Assembly: GCF_021018805.1 (NCBI RefSeq)
Contig: NC_086258.1
Coordinates: 12,538,600 to 12,602,599 of the forward strand
Direction of reading: 5' to 3'
DNA: 64,000 nucleotides
Source of the DNA: Prinia subflava
Taxonomy: Eukaryota; Chordata; Aves; Passeriformes; Cisticolidae
Shown: positions 1 to 17,356 of the stretch, piece after piece
How positions within the stretch are numbered: the stretch's first letter is position 1
Layout: each line of letters starts with the position of its first letter
Translations under genes and position numbers: made by a program
The notes under the pieces: generated by a model
The model's input: only the letters and a program-made list of their open reading frames with translations
Databases searched by the model: none
What the model was told of the DNA's origin: nothing

Positions 1-198
1 CGAGGCGCGGCCGCCGCCGGGGCCTGTGCGGGGTGCGGGCGGCGCGGCGCCGGCGGGGCCGGGCCGGGGCTCGGTGCCGGGCTCGGTGCCCGGTGCGGGC
101 GGCGCTGGCGGCGCGGCCTTGCAGTGCGGGAGGTGAGCGCGGAGCCGCTTGAAGGGGCGCCGGCAGTGCGGGCACAGCTCCGGGCCCGCCGCCGCCAT
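1..198 (-). CDS. C17orf80: C17orf80 homologue, N-terminal part of first coding exon (runs off left edge)
   Basis: The minus strand opens with an ATG at 198-196 and stays open for 66 codons to the window edge. It reads MAAAGPELCPHC..., then a basic FKRL-like stretch and HLPHC at residues 22-26, giving a Cys-x2-Cys-x9-His-x3-Cys arrangement (C9, C12, H22, C26). This zinc-finger-like N-terminus matches the start of human C17orf80 as I remember it. The protein is reported as a mitochondrial membrane-associated factor near mtDNA nucleoids; its biochemical role is not settled. After residue 30 the sequence is low-complexity Pro/Ala/Gly with a short GTEP duplication, probably lineage-specific. It is divergently paired with FAM104A, start codons about 255 bp apart, matching human gene order. 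The exon's donor site lies outside the window, so exon length is unknown. Confidence 0.8.
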   Translation of the reverse strand, partial: MAAAGPELCPHCRRPFKRLRAHLPHCKAAPPAPPAPGTEPGTEPRPGPAGAAPPAPRTGPGGGRAS

Positions 199-452
199 CG
201 CCGCGACGGTGACGTCACAACGGCACCGCCCACGCGGCGCGCTGTGACGTCACAATGGCGCAGCCCCGCCCGCGCGGGCGCGCTCTGTGACGTCACGGGG
301 GCGAGGCGGCGGCGGCGGAAGCGGCGCTCGGGGCCGGGCAGGGCCGCGCTGCCGCCCCTCACCGCGGCCTGCGCCCCGCACCGCGGCCTCACCGCGGCCT
401 CCCCGCGGCCTCACCGCGGCCTCCCGCCCGCCCCGCCGCGCTCACACCCGCC
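199..452. promoter_or_regulatory. Bidirectional CpG-island promoter C17orf80/FAM104A with three CRE sites
   Basis: This interval separates two divergent start codons and is extremely CpG-rich with no TATA box. It holds three perfect palindromic CREB/ATF sites TGACGTCA at 210-217, 245-252 and 288-295; the first two sit in near-identical flanks. A 12-codon open frame starting at ATG 255 is closed by the TGA of the third CRE (288-290). Three perfect CREs in 86 bp suggest CREB/ATF-family control of both genes, which is inference from the motifs. Confidence 0.75.
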
Positions 453-7661
<7,209 letters not shown>

Positions 7662-8080
7662 TGACCCAGCAGCTCCCTGCCTTCTGTGAAGGGACAGCAC
7701 TGTGTAGATTTGATATTTCAACTTCAAAGTTTGTTAAAATGGAATTGCACAAAATTGCCTGTTGCCTTTTCAGTCTATATTTGAAATAACAGGTTAACAG
7801 GAGATTGTTTACTTGTGGTTTGCTGCACTATTGCAATGCAAAAGGGGCTTTGAAGCAATTTTTATAGGATTCTTTTTGGGGTGGTTCTAAAGTACGTGGC
7901 AAGAGGAGAATGAGGAGTCCACATGTGTGTTATAGGATTGCAAACTGTCCAATTCCAATCGACTGCCTAATCTGTTTGTTAGCAAGTTGTTGCTTTCTGT
8001 AAAGTTCTCTTAAGCGTTCCTCTTCAGTTTTATAAGTCTTTTTTTAATTTCAATAAACTAGTTAAAAAATGATTTGGCAA
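7662..8080 (+). other. FAM104A: FAM104A 3' UTR with poly(A) signal
   Basis: AT-rich sequence after the stop at 7661 ends in AATAAA at 8052-8057. No other AATAAA was noticed between the stop and this site, so it is the likely cleavage signal. The UTR would be about 410 nt. Confidence 0.7.
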
Positions 8081-8567
8081 CATAATTTTTTGAGCGTTTA
8101 GAGTTAGTGAGGATAGGAGCAGCGAGTGCAGGTCCTTAGGCCTGAGAGCTCCCACCCAGCTCAGGGTGCTGAGTCTCCTCTCAAGAGCTTCACTGCTGCA
8201 GGACTGGAAGGGAAATGTGAAATTAGGGCCAGGACAGGTCGGGCAGGTGCTGCAGGGGCCCCTCAGAGCAGGGTGGTGGTGCCTGGAGGACACAGGGCTC
8301 TCACCCTGCTCCAGCACCCCTTTCCAGCTGTGAAATGTTTTTTCTGCTAGTGCATAGGTTGTTTCGGCATTGTTTTGTTCTTTAATTTGATTTTAACAAT
8401 GTAAGGGTAGGAGGTGAAAGAGCAGCCAGGGGACAAGGACAATCCCAGCTGTGCCCGCTGCCACGCCCTGCCCTGCCTGAGGATGGGAAGCACTGACAAT
8501 CCCGGAGGTGTCACCGCTCCTGCTGAGGGGACAGACAGATCTCACTGAGGACAAACAGCCAGAGCAG
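8081..8567. other. Gap between convergent 3' ends of FAM104A and COG1
   Basis: About 490 bp separate the two poly(A) signals, AATAAA at 8052-8057 on plus and AATAAA at 8573-8568 on minus. No gene or repeat family was recognised in it. Confidence 0.6.
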
Positions 8568-8583
8568 TTTTATTGGTGCTGCC
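8568..8583 (-). terminator. COG1: COG1 poly(A) signal immediately after the stop codon
   Basis: On the minus strand AATAAA occupies 8573-8568, only about 10 nt past the TGA at 8586-8584. If used, the COG1 3' UTR is only about 30-40 nt long. Confidence 0.65.
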
Positions 8584-11500
8584 TCACTTGGTCATGCCCG
8601 AGAGCCAGCCCAGCTTGAAGAGGGACGGCGCTGTGTCCTCGTCGTCGGTGAGGAGCTGCCGGAACAGCGAGCCCGGCCGCGCGCCCTCGTCCTCCCTGGG
8701 CAGCACAGCAGCCGCAGCCTGGCCCTTTGGAAAGACAGAAGTGATCTGAGCACCACAGCAGCCCCGGGGCTCCCTCTGTCCCCTCAGCAGCACGAGCTGC
8801 GAGGTGGAACCGCGGCAGAACCGCTCCCGCCGGGCAGCTGCAGCCGCAGCCGGGGCGGTGCCACTGCGGGGTGGGGACAGACACACACGGGCACAGCACC
8901 TCGCTGCTGGCAGCAACAGGCACTTGGCAGATGGCACTCAGTGCTCAGAAAACCCCTGAACACCCATCAAAACCCTCTGCTGCGCTCAGAGCAAGGGGTC
9001 ACAGCGTGGCAGAAGCACAGCTGGTGCCCTTGCAGGAGCTGTTCCTGGAGAAGTGCGGATTTGAACCTCTCCAGAAGAGTTTTAGCATTGAAGAGGGAGC
9101 AAGCATCTGTCAGGGATCCTGGGAAGTGTGGCTAGCACAGGACAGCAGCTCAGGGGAGTGACAGGACGAGCCAGACATCACTGCACACTTCTATGCTCTA
9201 GTCCAGCTGAGCTGTGAGAGGTAAGGAATACCTTACTGGGAAATTCTGGGCTTCTACACACCCCTTGTGCTGGGTCTGGTTGTTAATAGCTGAATAATGG
9301 AGAAGGAGAATTGCAAATTGAACATATCTCAAGTGACACTGGTAAAACCAGGCCTTGACCTCTTTGTCTTGGCTCCTGTTAAGACTCAACAACTTGTCCC
9401 AGTTGCCAAGACCACCATGGATAAATTGGGCTGGGAATAATTAAAGGAAGCATTAACTTCCCACAGCAGTGAGGTATTCCTTAGCTCTCACCCAGCACAC
9501 AGAGCTCCATCTAAGCAGGTGTTTTAAACCGGGGGGAACAGAGCAACAGAAAGATTGGCTGCTAGAGCTGAGCACCAGGAGAGCAGCAGGACACTCCTCA
9601 CACAGCTGGGGTACCTGGCCAGGCCTCCTCGGGGGTTACAGGGCAGCATCCCACTGGAAAGGAGTGCAAGCATTACCTACTGTCCTTCAGCCCTTCTTGC
9701 AGCCCTGTTTACTGAGTTGTCTTTGATGCATTGCCCTCATCCGTGTAAACCCTCCCTGCCTCTGCAGTGGTTATTGCCTGCTCTCCACACAGCAGTGGCC
9801 CCAAAACCACAGGGGCGAAGGGTGGAGAAATCCACCCCATCCCCTGCTGTGCTGCCGTAACGATTCATTTACTGAAAATAAAAATCAGGTGAAATAATCT
9901 TTGGCTGCTTTCTTCTTTCTCCACAAACTCGAGTGTTGGGGGGACAGTGAATACTGGGAAAATATTCCTGTTTTTACAGCTCAGTTCAAACACCAACCTG
10001 GACTCTTTCAGTGCTCCTGGCAGTGGACTTGCTCTTCCGCGAGCTCGACATGCTCAGTGGCAGAAGTCCAAACCTTAAGAAATGGAAGAAGGAAATGTGG
10101 GAAGCAGCGATCCCAGAGCAGCTTCCTAGAGGCAGGAGAATGCCTGGGAGAGCCGGGAGCCTCACCTGATCTGGCTGGACGCTAAGGGCAGGATGTTGTG
10201 CAGCTCCTGCGAGCTCAGCGCGCCGCCCCTGCTCGTGTACTGGTGCTCTGTCCCAGTCAGCAGGCCAAAGAGAACCTGGAAGGCACCAGGAGCTGCTTGG
10301 ATTGGGGAAGAGAAGCTGGAAGGCACCAGGAGCTGCTTGGATTGGGGAAGAGAAGCTGGAAGGCACCAGGAGCTGCTCGGATTGGGGAAGAGAAGCTGGA
10401 AGGCACCAGGAGCTGCTCGGATTGGGGAAGAGGAGCTGGCAGGCACCAGGAGCTGCTTGGATTTGGGGAATAGAAGCTGGCAGGCATCAGGAGCTGCTTG
10501 GATTGGGAAGAGAAGCTGGAAGGCACCAGGAGCTGCTCGGATTGGGGAAGAGAAGCTGGCAGACACCAGGAGCTGCTCGGATTTGGGGTCCCTGCAGAGC
10601 TGACCCCGCCGTACGTGGTGAGTCCACTGGCACACCATCAGCACTGGGTTTGAACATTCAGTGTCTCCCTTCCCCCTCTAAACTCTTGTGTTTAATCATT
10701 CCCACAGTGGAGTCCCAGGCCTGTTTCAGCACTGCTTAACCCAATTAGTGTTGCACAGGCTGCAGTGAATCCTGTTAGATAAAGTTCAGCCAGCCCCACG
10801 CGCGGGGCGGTGCAGCCGGCTCAGCCAGCTCCTCTTATCTCCAGCTGGCACTGATCACCCTTCCCCTTTGCAGGGAAGTGCCAGCGCTTATCTGGAGGCA
10901 CTAGGCAGCTTAAAGCCACCCCAGCTGCCCTGCTGAAGGCGTTTGCAGCCCTGCTGAAGGCGTTTGCAGCCCTGCTCCCTGCCCCAGCCCTCTCCCTACC
11001 GAGGTTCTCTGCACCAGGCGGTTCAGGTTGCTGTTCAGGTGTGGGGTGAACACGTCCAGGTCGAAGGGGTCGATGTGTCCCTCCAGGAAGTCGATGACCT
11101 TCTCCATCCTGCAGGCAGAGCACAGGGCTCCTGTCAGGGCTGACATCCTGGTGATGCCAGCTCCGAGGCAGCCAGGGATTTCCTGTCTGGGGTGACTGAG
11201 CAGAACGGGAATTACTCAGCAGAACAGCGGCTGCCCCAAGGGTTTCCAGCTCTTACACAACCCCAGCAGCAGGATCCTGCTCCCTGTGGTGCCCCCCAAG
11301 GCTGGAGCTGGCTCAGGGCTTTAACTCTTGGCTGGAAGCTTAACTGCCCTCTCCAGGGGCATCCTCTGGACACAGGGAGGGGGACCAGCCCTCTGCCTCA
11401 GCCCCTGGCCACAGAACCCCAGCCCTCCTCTGTTCTGAGGATGAGCTCAGTGTTTGTGCAGGGTCAGAGCGTGGAGCTGGCACTGTTTTAGGGCCCCCAA

Positions 11501-14500
11501 AGCACTGCTGGAGGATGTGAACCCCAAAATGTGCCATACCCGGAGTCCTGCTTGATCCTGCTGGGTTTTGTGTCCTCACTCTTGGCTGTCAGGATGATGC
11601 TGAGGTACCTCAGGTCATAGAGTAACTGCAGAGCCCTGCTCTGGGTCAGGGGGAAGCTGTCCGGCCTCTGCAAAGGGACAGGCAGCAATGGGGCTCCTCC
11701 CTGGCACAGGGGAGGCTGCCCACGGGGGAATACTGGAGAACACCAACCCCAGGGCACAACCAGGAGCTGGATGTGTCCCTGCATCCCATCCCATGCCCGG
11801 GTACCTTCTCCTGCTTCTGCTGCACCAGCTGTTGGTAGGCAGCGAGCACCTCTGCCATGCAGCTCCTCAGCAGCTCCTGCAGCGTCACCTTGGGCACGGT
11901 GTGACCACCAACCCTGTTCACCTCCTGGCACAGGCTGAACAGGAGGCACTGCACGTGCCACGAGGGCTGCGCAGGAGAACAGAGGTTATTTGCAGTTCCA
12001 CATCCCTTCACGTGGGTGGTGGGAGTGTCCCCCTCCTCAGCAGCCACAAAGCTCTGCCCCACAGCTTGGCTCAGGCATCGCACAGGCTCTGCTTTACTGA
12101 CACCCCAGATTTTGGGGTACAGGACCTCCCAAAGTCCTGAAAGACTTTACCAGACACTGAGTGCAGTGAGCAGAGAATTGCTGCTGCATCTTCTGTCACC
12201 CCAGACCCTGCTCTGCCCACGCACTCCCTGGGGCTGTTCCTCCCTCATCTCCTGGGCCTCCTGAATTCTCACCAGCTGCTTTTTCCCTCGGTGGATATTC
12301 ACTGGATAAGGTGCACTGCATTTCCCTGTCTGGCCCCACTGTGCTGTGCACAGAACTCACTCCAGGCCCGGCCTTCCTCTCTCTGCCACCTGCTCTGTCC
12401 CTGTGAGCTCCTTCCTGTGCCACCACCACACCCTTGGGAAGCCTCAGTTCCATCAGGATTCCACAGTCCCCCTGCTGCAGCCCTGTCCTTCAATGCATCC
12501 AACTTCCACGGAATCTCTCCCCTGGGAGCTCTGTGTTTAAATCAGGCCCAAGCCCTCCTCTGGCTCAGCGTTACAGGATCTGGGCCAGCCTTACTCCCAG
12601 AGATAAACAGTGACAATGACCTATTTCCTTCCTCTGACCTCTGTCCTCACGAGGTGAGTATCTCAAAGAGCAGCAGGGAGTGTTTGTCCCCTGCTGGTGA
12701 CACCAACCACCCTCCCCAGCAGCTCAGCAAGTGCCTCTGGAACGCGGTGCTGGGCTCCTCCCACAGGCTGTGCCTCACACCTGCACAGGCAGCCGGATCT
12801 TGGACGTCACGCTGCTCCCAGACTCCGTTTCCTCCTGGATTTCGATCTCATCCCAGTTGGTGGCCGTGGCCAGGACAGACCCAGCTGTGTCCAGCAGCAA
12901 CGTGTGGGTGAAGCACTGAACCAGCCCCTGGAGCACAAAAATAAAAGCTGCAATCACAGGACGGTTCTAACAGGACCGAGGCCAGCCAGCCCACCCTGCC
13001 TGTGACGTGCCAAAGTGAATCCCACGGACACCACCCCACCAAAGCCACCCCTCCCTGACCGGGCAGCAGCACAGGGAGCTCTCCCATCCCTCTCTGACCG
13101 GGCAGCAGCACAGGGAGCTCTCCCAGCCCTCTGTGACCGGGCAGCAGCACGGGGAGCTCTCCCAGCCCTCTGTGACCGGGCAGCAGCACAGGGAGCTCTC
13201 CCAGCCCTCTGTGACTGGGCAGCAGCACAGGGAGCTCTCCCACCCCTCCCTGACCGGGCAGCAGCACAGGGAGCTCTCCCACCCCTCCCTGACCGGGCAG
13301 CAGCACAGGGAGCTCTCCCAGCCCTCTCTGACCGGGCAGCAGCACAGGGAGCTCTCAGCAGCCCCAGCGAGGGAACCCCTCCCCAAAAAGTGCCTCTGAG
13401 AAGGGAAACAGCTCCTTACTTTGGTGACAGCCGAGCTCCAGAGCTGATAAGCCAACAGGCTCTGCTGCAGGAGCTCTGCCTTCACCCCCTGCCACTTGGC
13501 CAGCTCGGGGGACACTTCCTGGGCTTTGCCCTTGCCCAGCTTCTTGGCGGAGCGTGGTTCCTTGGGCGCCGGCTCGGCGCCGCCCGCCTGGCCCAGCACG
13601 CAGCGCTGCAGGTGAGGGCACAGCTCGGGCAGGGCCTGGCACAGCCGCGCCATGAAGAGCACGGCGTTGAGCCTGGCGTCCCCAGGGGGGTCCTGCTGGC
13701 TCTGGGCACTCTGCAGCTGCTCCTGGATGCAGCCCAGCAGGTGCTGGATGCAGGAGATACAGTGGTCGCGGAGCAGCCCCTGCACGGTGCCGGCGTCGGC
13801 GAAGCGGTCGAAGGCAGAGCGCGGTGGCACCGCGGGCTCCTTGGGGACAGCGTCATCCCCGGGGAGGTAGGACAGGACATCCTCCAGCCTGGCCTTCAGC
13901 TTGGAGTCCAGCGTGGAGCAGAAGCTCTGCACGCACGGCGTGAGCGCCTGCGCCTTCATGGCCAGCCCGCTGCTGGCGAAGGGCCCGCGCTGCCCCACGC
14001 TGACCCACGCCGCGTCCCCGGGCAGGTCCCCGGGGCTCTCCGACCACAGGAACAGCGCCACGTTGTGCTCCAGCTGCATCTGCTTGCTCAGGGCACTGCT
14101 GCCAGCTTTCACTTCCAGCTCCTGCAAGGCCACGGCCAGCAGCTGCTTGGAGCTGCTCGAGATGGAGTCGAAGCCTTCTTTGGTCAGAGTCTGCAACAGA
14201 ACCAGGAGAAAAATACAATTTCAAAGTGCACCTAAACACACCCTCAGTGCACGGTGGGCTGGGTGAGACAACACCTGGGGGTGCAGAGCAAGGCTCCCCA
14301 GAGCACAGCACCCACCTGCAGCCTGTCCAGGAAGAGCTCCTGCAGCAGCTCCTCCCACAAGGACACAGGCCTGTCCAGCAGGCGCCGGCACACGGCCTCC
14401 CAGTTGTGGCTGCTGGACTCGCTGGACAGCAGCTCCCACACGGCATCACGGATCCCTGCCAGCCCCTTCATGCTCTTCACATACACCAGCAGGGTCCTGA

Positions 14501-17152
14501 CCCCCGTCCTGATGTCATCGCTGCACCTGCAGGCGAAGTTTCACCTCTGTGAGGGGGTGAGGCCCTGGCAGCGGTGCCCGGCTGCCTGTGGCTGCTTCAG
14601 CGAGGGTGGAGGATGAGGATGATGAGGGGATGAGGAGGATGAGGAGGATGAGGAGGAAGTCAGCCAGGCTGGCAGTGCCTTGGCCATGTGGTGCCCTGTC
14701 CCACTCACATGTTGATCCACTGCTGCAGGGTCTCCCTGAGGTACTCCTGGCTGATGGGGTGTGCCAGGGTCCGCAGGGCCGGCTGGAATTCCACCACGGA
14801 CTCTGGCAGGTACTTGAACCAGCTGCTCAGCTTCAGATCCTCCTCCAGCACCCCTCCTCTCCCTGGAATCACAGCAGGGATCAGCCCGGCACAGGCACCC
14901 TCCTGCCTGCACACCTGGGCAGGTGCAGGGCTCACCTGCGGGGCTCTGGCCCGTGGTGCTCTCCAGGGTGGAGAAGAGCAATCCGCAGGGCAGGGCGGGC
15001 TCCGGGGCCATCCCCTGGGGCACGGTGTAGAAGAGAGCGTGGGCCTGGTACAGCGTGGTGGTGAGCAGCTCCATCAGGGAGCACACCTGGGCTTTGATCC
15101 CTGCACCTGCAGAGAGGAGACTGAGCCAAGGCTGCCCTCCAGCACCACCATCCAAGGCCTGTGGTCCCTTCCAGGAGGGCAAAGGACTCAGCCTCATGCC
15201 CCACTTGCTCCCCCATTACAGGAGGCTTGGCCTAAGCCCCCGAGAACTGTTAATTTCTGTGCTATTTTGCAGAGTCCCCACCACCATGAGGTTTATAAGA
15301 ACGGCCTGTCCCTGCTGTGGGGACAGGAGGGGAAGGGAAGGCTCACCCCGAGGGGCTCCCCGTGGCACTGACCGTGGTGTGGCTGGTTGAGCAGCTGCTG
15401 GATGGCCATTTTCCTGGCCAGCAGGAAGTCAGCCAGGGCCTGCCGTGGGGAGCTGTCCTCCAGCAGCATGATGGCACACAGGGCTTCTGCCACCGCCTGG
15501 TCCGAGCCTGTGCGGCAGCGCAGCAGGGCCTTGCTCTCCTGCAGGATGGTGGATCTGCCACAGGAACCAGCTGGGGTCACTGCCCGAGCCACGCTCCCAG
15601 CTGGCCTCGTGTGCTGACTGCCAGAGTGTCACTTTTCCACACTCAGGGCTGGGTATTACAGCACTGGTGAGATGGTTTTTGTCCCAGGTTCATGGAATGG
15701 TTGGGGTTGGAAAGGATCTCCCTAAATCCCTGTCAGTCCTGTCCCGTTACCTGATGGATCCCCAGGCCCCTGTCAGCTGCAGCCCCAGGATATTGGATGG
15801 GATATTCCCTCCCATCCCTCTTTCCCTGCCTGCAGCTTTCCAGGGCACTCCTGGAGCACTGTGCTCCAGCTCTGACACCTGCCACCGCCCCGGGATCCTG
15901 CTGGTGGCTTTCCTGCGGGATCCAGGTGCAGCTGCCTCAGGCAGAGGTTAGGAACTCTCCCACCTTGCTGCAGCCACCCTGCCTTCCCTGAGCTGTGTCT
16001 GAGCCAGTCCCGCTGACAGGTTTGGGCTGGGAGGGAACATTAGGATCAAGCAGCTCCAAATCCCTAAACCAGGCTGCTCCGAATCTCATCCACCTTCCAG
16101 GATGGGGCACTGGGACACTTCCAGGGATGCGACAGCCAAAACTGCTCGGGGTAACCTGTACCAGGGCCTTACCTGCTGCTCACCCAGCCCTTCCCTGCTC
16201 ACCCAGCCCTTCCCTGCTCACCCAGCCCTTCCCTGCTCACCCAGCCCTTCCCTGCTCACCCAGCCCTTCCCTGCTCACCCAGCCCTTCTCTGCTCACCCA
16301 GCCCTGCCCTGCTCACCCAGCCCTGCCCTGCTCACCCAGCCCTTCCCTGCTCACCCAGCCCAGCCCTGCTCACCCAGCCCTGCCCGTCCCCGGCGCACCT
16401 GAGGTGGCTGGCAGCCGCCACTTGCCGCAGCAGGATGGGGAAGCGGGCGAGGACGGGGCTGGAGCGGGCTCGGGGGGTGTCCAGCTGCAGCTGCCGGCGC
16501 AGGTGAGCCCCGAGCAGGTGCAGCCGGGCCGCGGGCAGGTAGCGGCCGCCCTCCACCGCCCCCCACACCTGCTCGGGAACCTCCAGCAGCAGCTTCAGCT
16601 GCGCCGCCGCCCCGTAGAACCCGCGCTGGGCTGCCGGGCGAACCTGCAGAGGGCACAGAGGGGTCGGGGAGAAAGAGGGGATGAGAGAATAGAGGTGACA
16701 GAGGTGACAGAGGTGACAGAGGTGACAGAGGTGACAGAGGGGGAGGATGCGGCAGGAGGGGGGAGAAGGTGGGAAAGGCGGGGAGAAGGGCCCAGGCAGG
16801 GAGATGGAGAGGGAAGGGGGAGCAAGGAGGGACTCACGGCGCCGGGCGGGCCGGGCCGGGCCGCGCCGCCGCGCTGCAGCCCCCGCACGGCGCCCAGCAG
16901 GCGCTCGGCGCTCCGCCGCATCTCCGCGATGGTGTCGGCCGCCTCGATGAGGTCGCGGTAGCGCTCGCCCACCATCTGCCGCAGCTCCTCCCGCTTCTGC
17001 TCGATGCCGGCGCGCAGCCGCCGCTCCACCGCCCGCAGCTCGGCCGCCGTGTGGGCTTCGAAGAGCGCCTCGGCCTCGGCGCCCCGCGCCGCCATCGCCG
17101 CCATCGCACCGACACCGGGCCCGGCCCGCACCGGCGGCGGCGCCGCCGCCAT
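8584..17152 (-). CDS. COG1: COG1, subunit 1 of the conserved oligomeric Golgi tethering complex; 14 coding exons
   Basis: Minus-strand exons: 17152-16838, 16643-16399, 15554-15373, 15106-14936, 14862-14709, 14526-14316, 14190-13420, 12927-12781, 11966-11805, 11667-11540, 11108-11000, 10275-10166, 10073-9998, 8724-8584. All junctions are GT-AG and phases agree; the sum is 2,922 nt, 973 residues plus stop (human about 980). Diagnostic stretches are the N-terminal helix REELRQMVGERYRDLIEAAD-like, GFDSISSSSK in exon 7, IDPFDLDVFTPHLNSN in exon 11, HNILPLASSQIRFG across exons 12-13, and C-terminal FKLGWLSGMTK. COG1 is a lobe A subunit of a peripheral Golgi complex that tethers retrograde intra-Golgi vesicles; human loss causes a glycosylation disorder (COG1-CDG). 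An in-frame second ATG at 17104 would give 957 residues. Exon boundaries are inferred by reading, without transcript data. Confidence 0.93.
9215..9490. mobile_element. Inverted-repeat element (possible MITE) in COG1 intron 13
   Basis: A 24-bp arm at 9215-9238 (tgagaggtaaggaataccttactg, 24 bases shown as tgagaggtaagg + aataccttactg) is the reverse complement of 9467-9490 with two mismatches. The arms enclose about 228 bp with no recognised coding content. No clear target-site duplication was seen, so a transposon origin is only possible; it could also be a stem-loop of other origin. Confidence 0.5.
10275..10590. repeat. 40-bp minisatellite, eight units, abutting the COG1 exon 12 acceptor
   Basis: Units containing aggcaccaggagctgc recur at 10281, 10321, 10361, 10401, 10441, 10482, 10521 and 10561 (period 40, with one 41/39 pair). 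On the COG1 strand each unit ends in gtgccttccag or gtgcctgccag, as the true exon 12 acceptor does. Confidence 0.93.
13046..13360. repeat. 39-bp minisatellite, eight units, COG1 intron 7
   Basis: Units starting gggcagcagcacaggg occur every 39 bp at 13061, 13100, 13139, 13178, 13217, 13256, 13295 and 13334. Because 39 is a multiple of three, both strands stay open and produce long false reading frames continuous with COG1 exon 7. Confidence 0.93.
15687..16130 (-). mobile_element. CR1 LINE 3' fragments, minus orientation, COG1 intron 2
   Basis: Two degraded pieces, near 15687-15755 (catggaatggttggggttgg) and 16018-16130 (agcagctccaaatccctaaa region), resemble the reverse complement of CR1 3' ends. 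The sequence between them is unrecognised. Confidence 0.45.
16182..16388. repeat. 19-bp minisatellite, about 11 units, just inside COG1 intron 2
   Basis: The unit acccagcccttccctgctc is repeated with minor changes and stops about 11 bp from the exon 2 donor. On the COG1 strand each unit contains GGGTGAGC, which resembles a 5' splice site. Confidence 0.9.
16692..16740. repeat. 9-bp tandem repeat near COG1 exon 2 acceptor
   Basis: Five copies of gaggtgaca lie about 50 bp upstream of exon 2. On the COG1 strand the array is a CT-rich tract (ctctgtcac repeats) and may form part of the pyrimidine-rich acceptor region. Confidence 0.85.
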
Positions 17153-17356
17153 CGTGGCCACGGGAAGGGGACGGCACTTCCGGGCGGCACCGAGGCCACC
17201 GCCTCCATCTTTGTGCCGGGCACAGCCGCGCCCCGTGCCATTGCCATGGCAACACCGCCATCTTTGTGCCGGGCACAGCCGCGCCCCCGTGCCGTTGCCA
17301 TGGCAGCGCCGCCGCCATCTTTGTGCCGGGCACAGCCGCGTTGCCATGGCGGCGCG
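17153..17356 (-). promoter_or_regulatory. COG1: COG1 promoter with ETS site and tandem YY1/X-box repeat
   Basis: A CpG-rich interval upstream of COG1. On the minus strand it has an ETS/GABP site CCGGAAGTG at 17183-17175, and a repeat of about 55 bp in three copies. Each copy pairs a YY1-like AAAGATGG(C)GG core (plus-strand ccatcttt at 17205, 17259 and 17316, approximately) with a GTTGCCATGGCAAC-like palindrome at 17240-17253, 17294-17307 and 17340-17353. The palindrome resembles the RFX X-box, the first copy matching 13 of 14 positions. Binding is inferred from motifs only. Confidence 0.6.

Noticed and set aside
255..290. Earlier FAM104A start at ATG 255
   Set aside because: The frame ends after 11 codons at TGA 288, inside the third CRE.
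12967..13419. Continuation of COG1 exon 7 frame into a repeat protein (minus strand)
   Set aside because: It runs through a 39-bp minisatellite after a good donor at 13420; the next true exon (12927-12781) matches COG1 directly.
13015..14235. 406-codon plus-strand frame antisense to COG1
   Set aside because: It is a shadow of exon 7 plus the 39-bp repeat, with no family resemblance.
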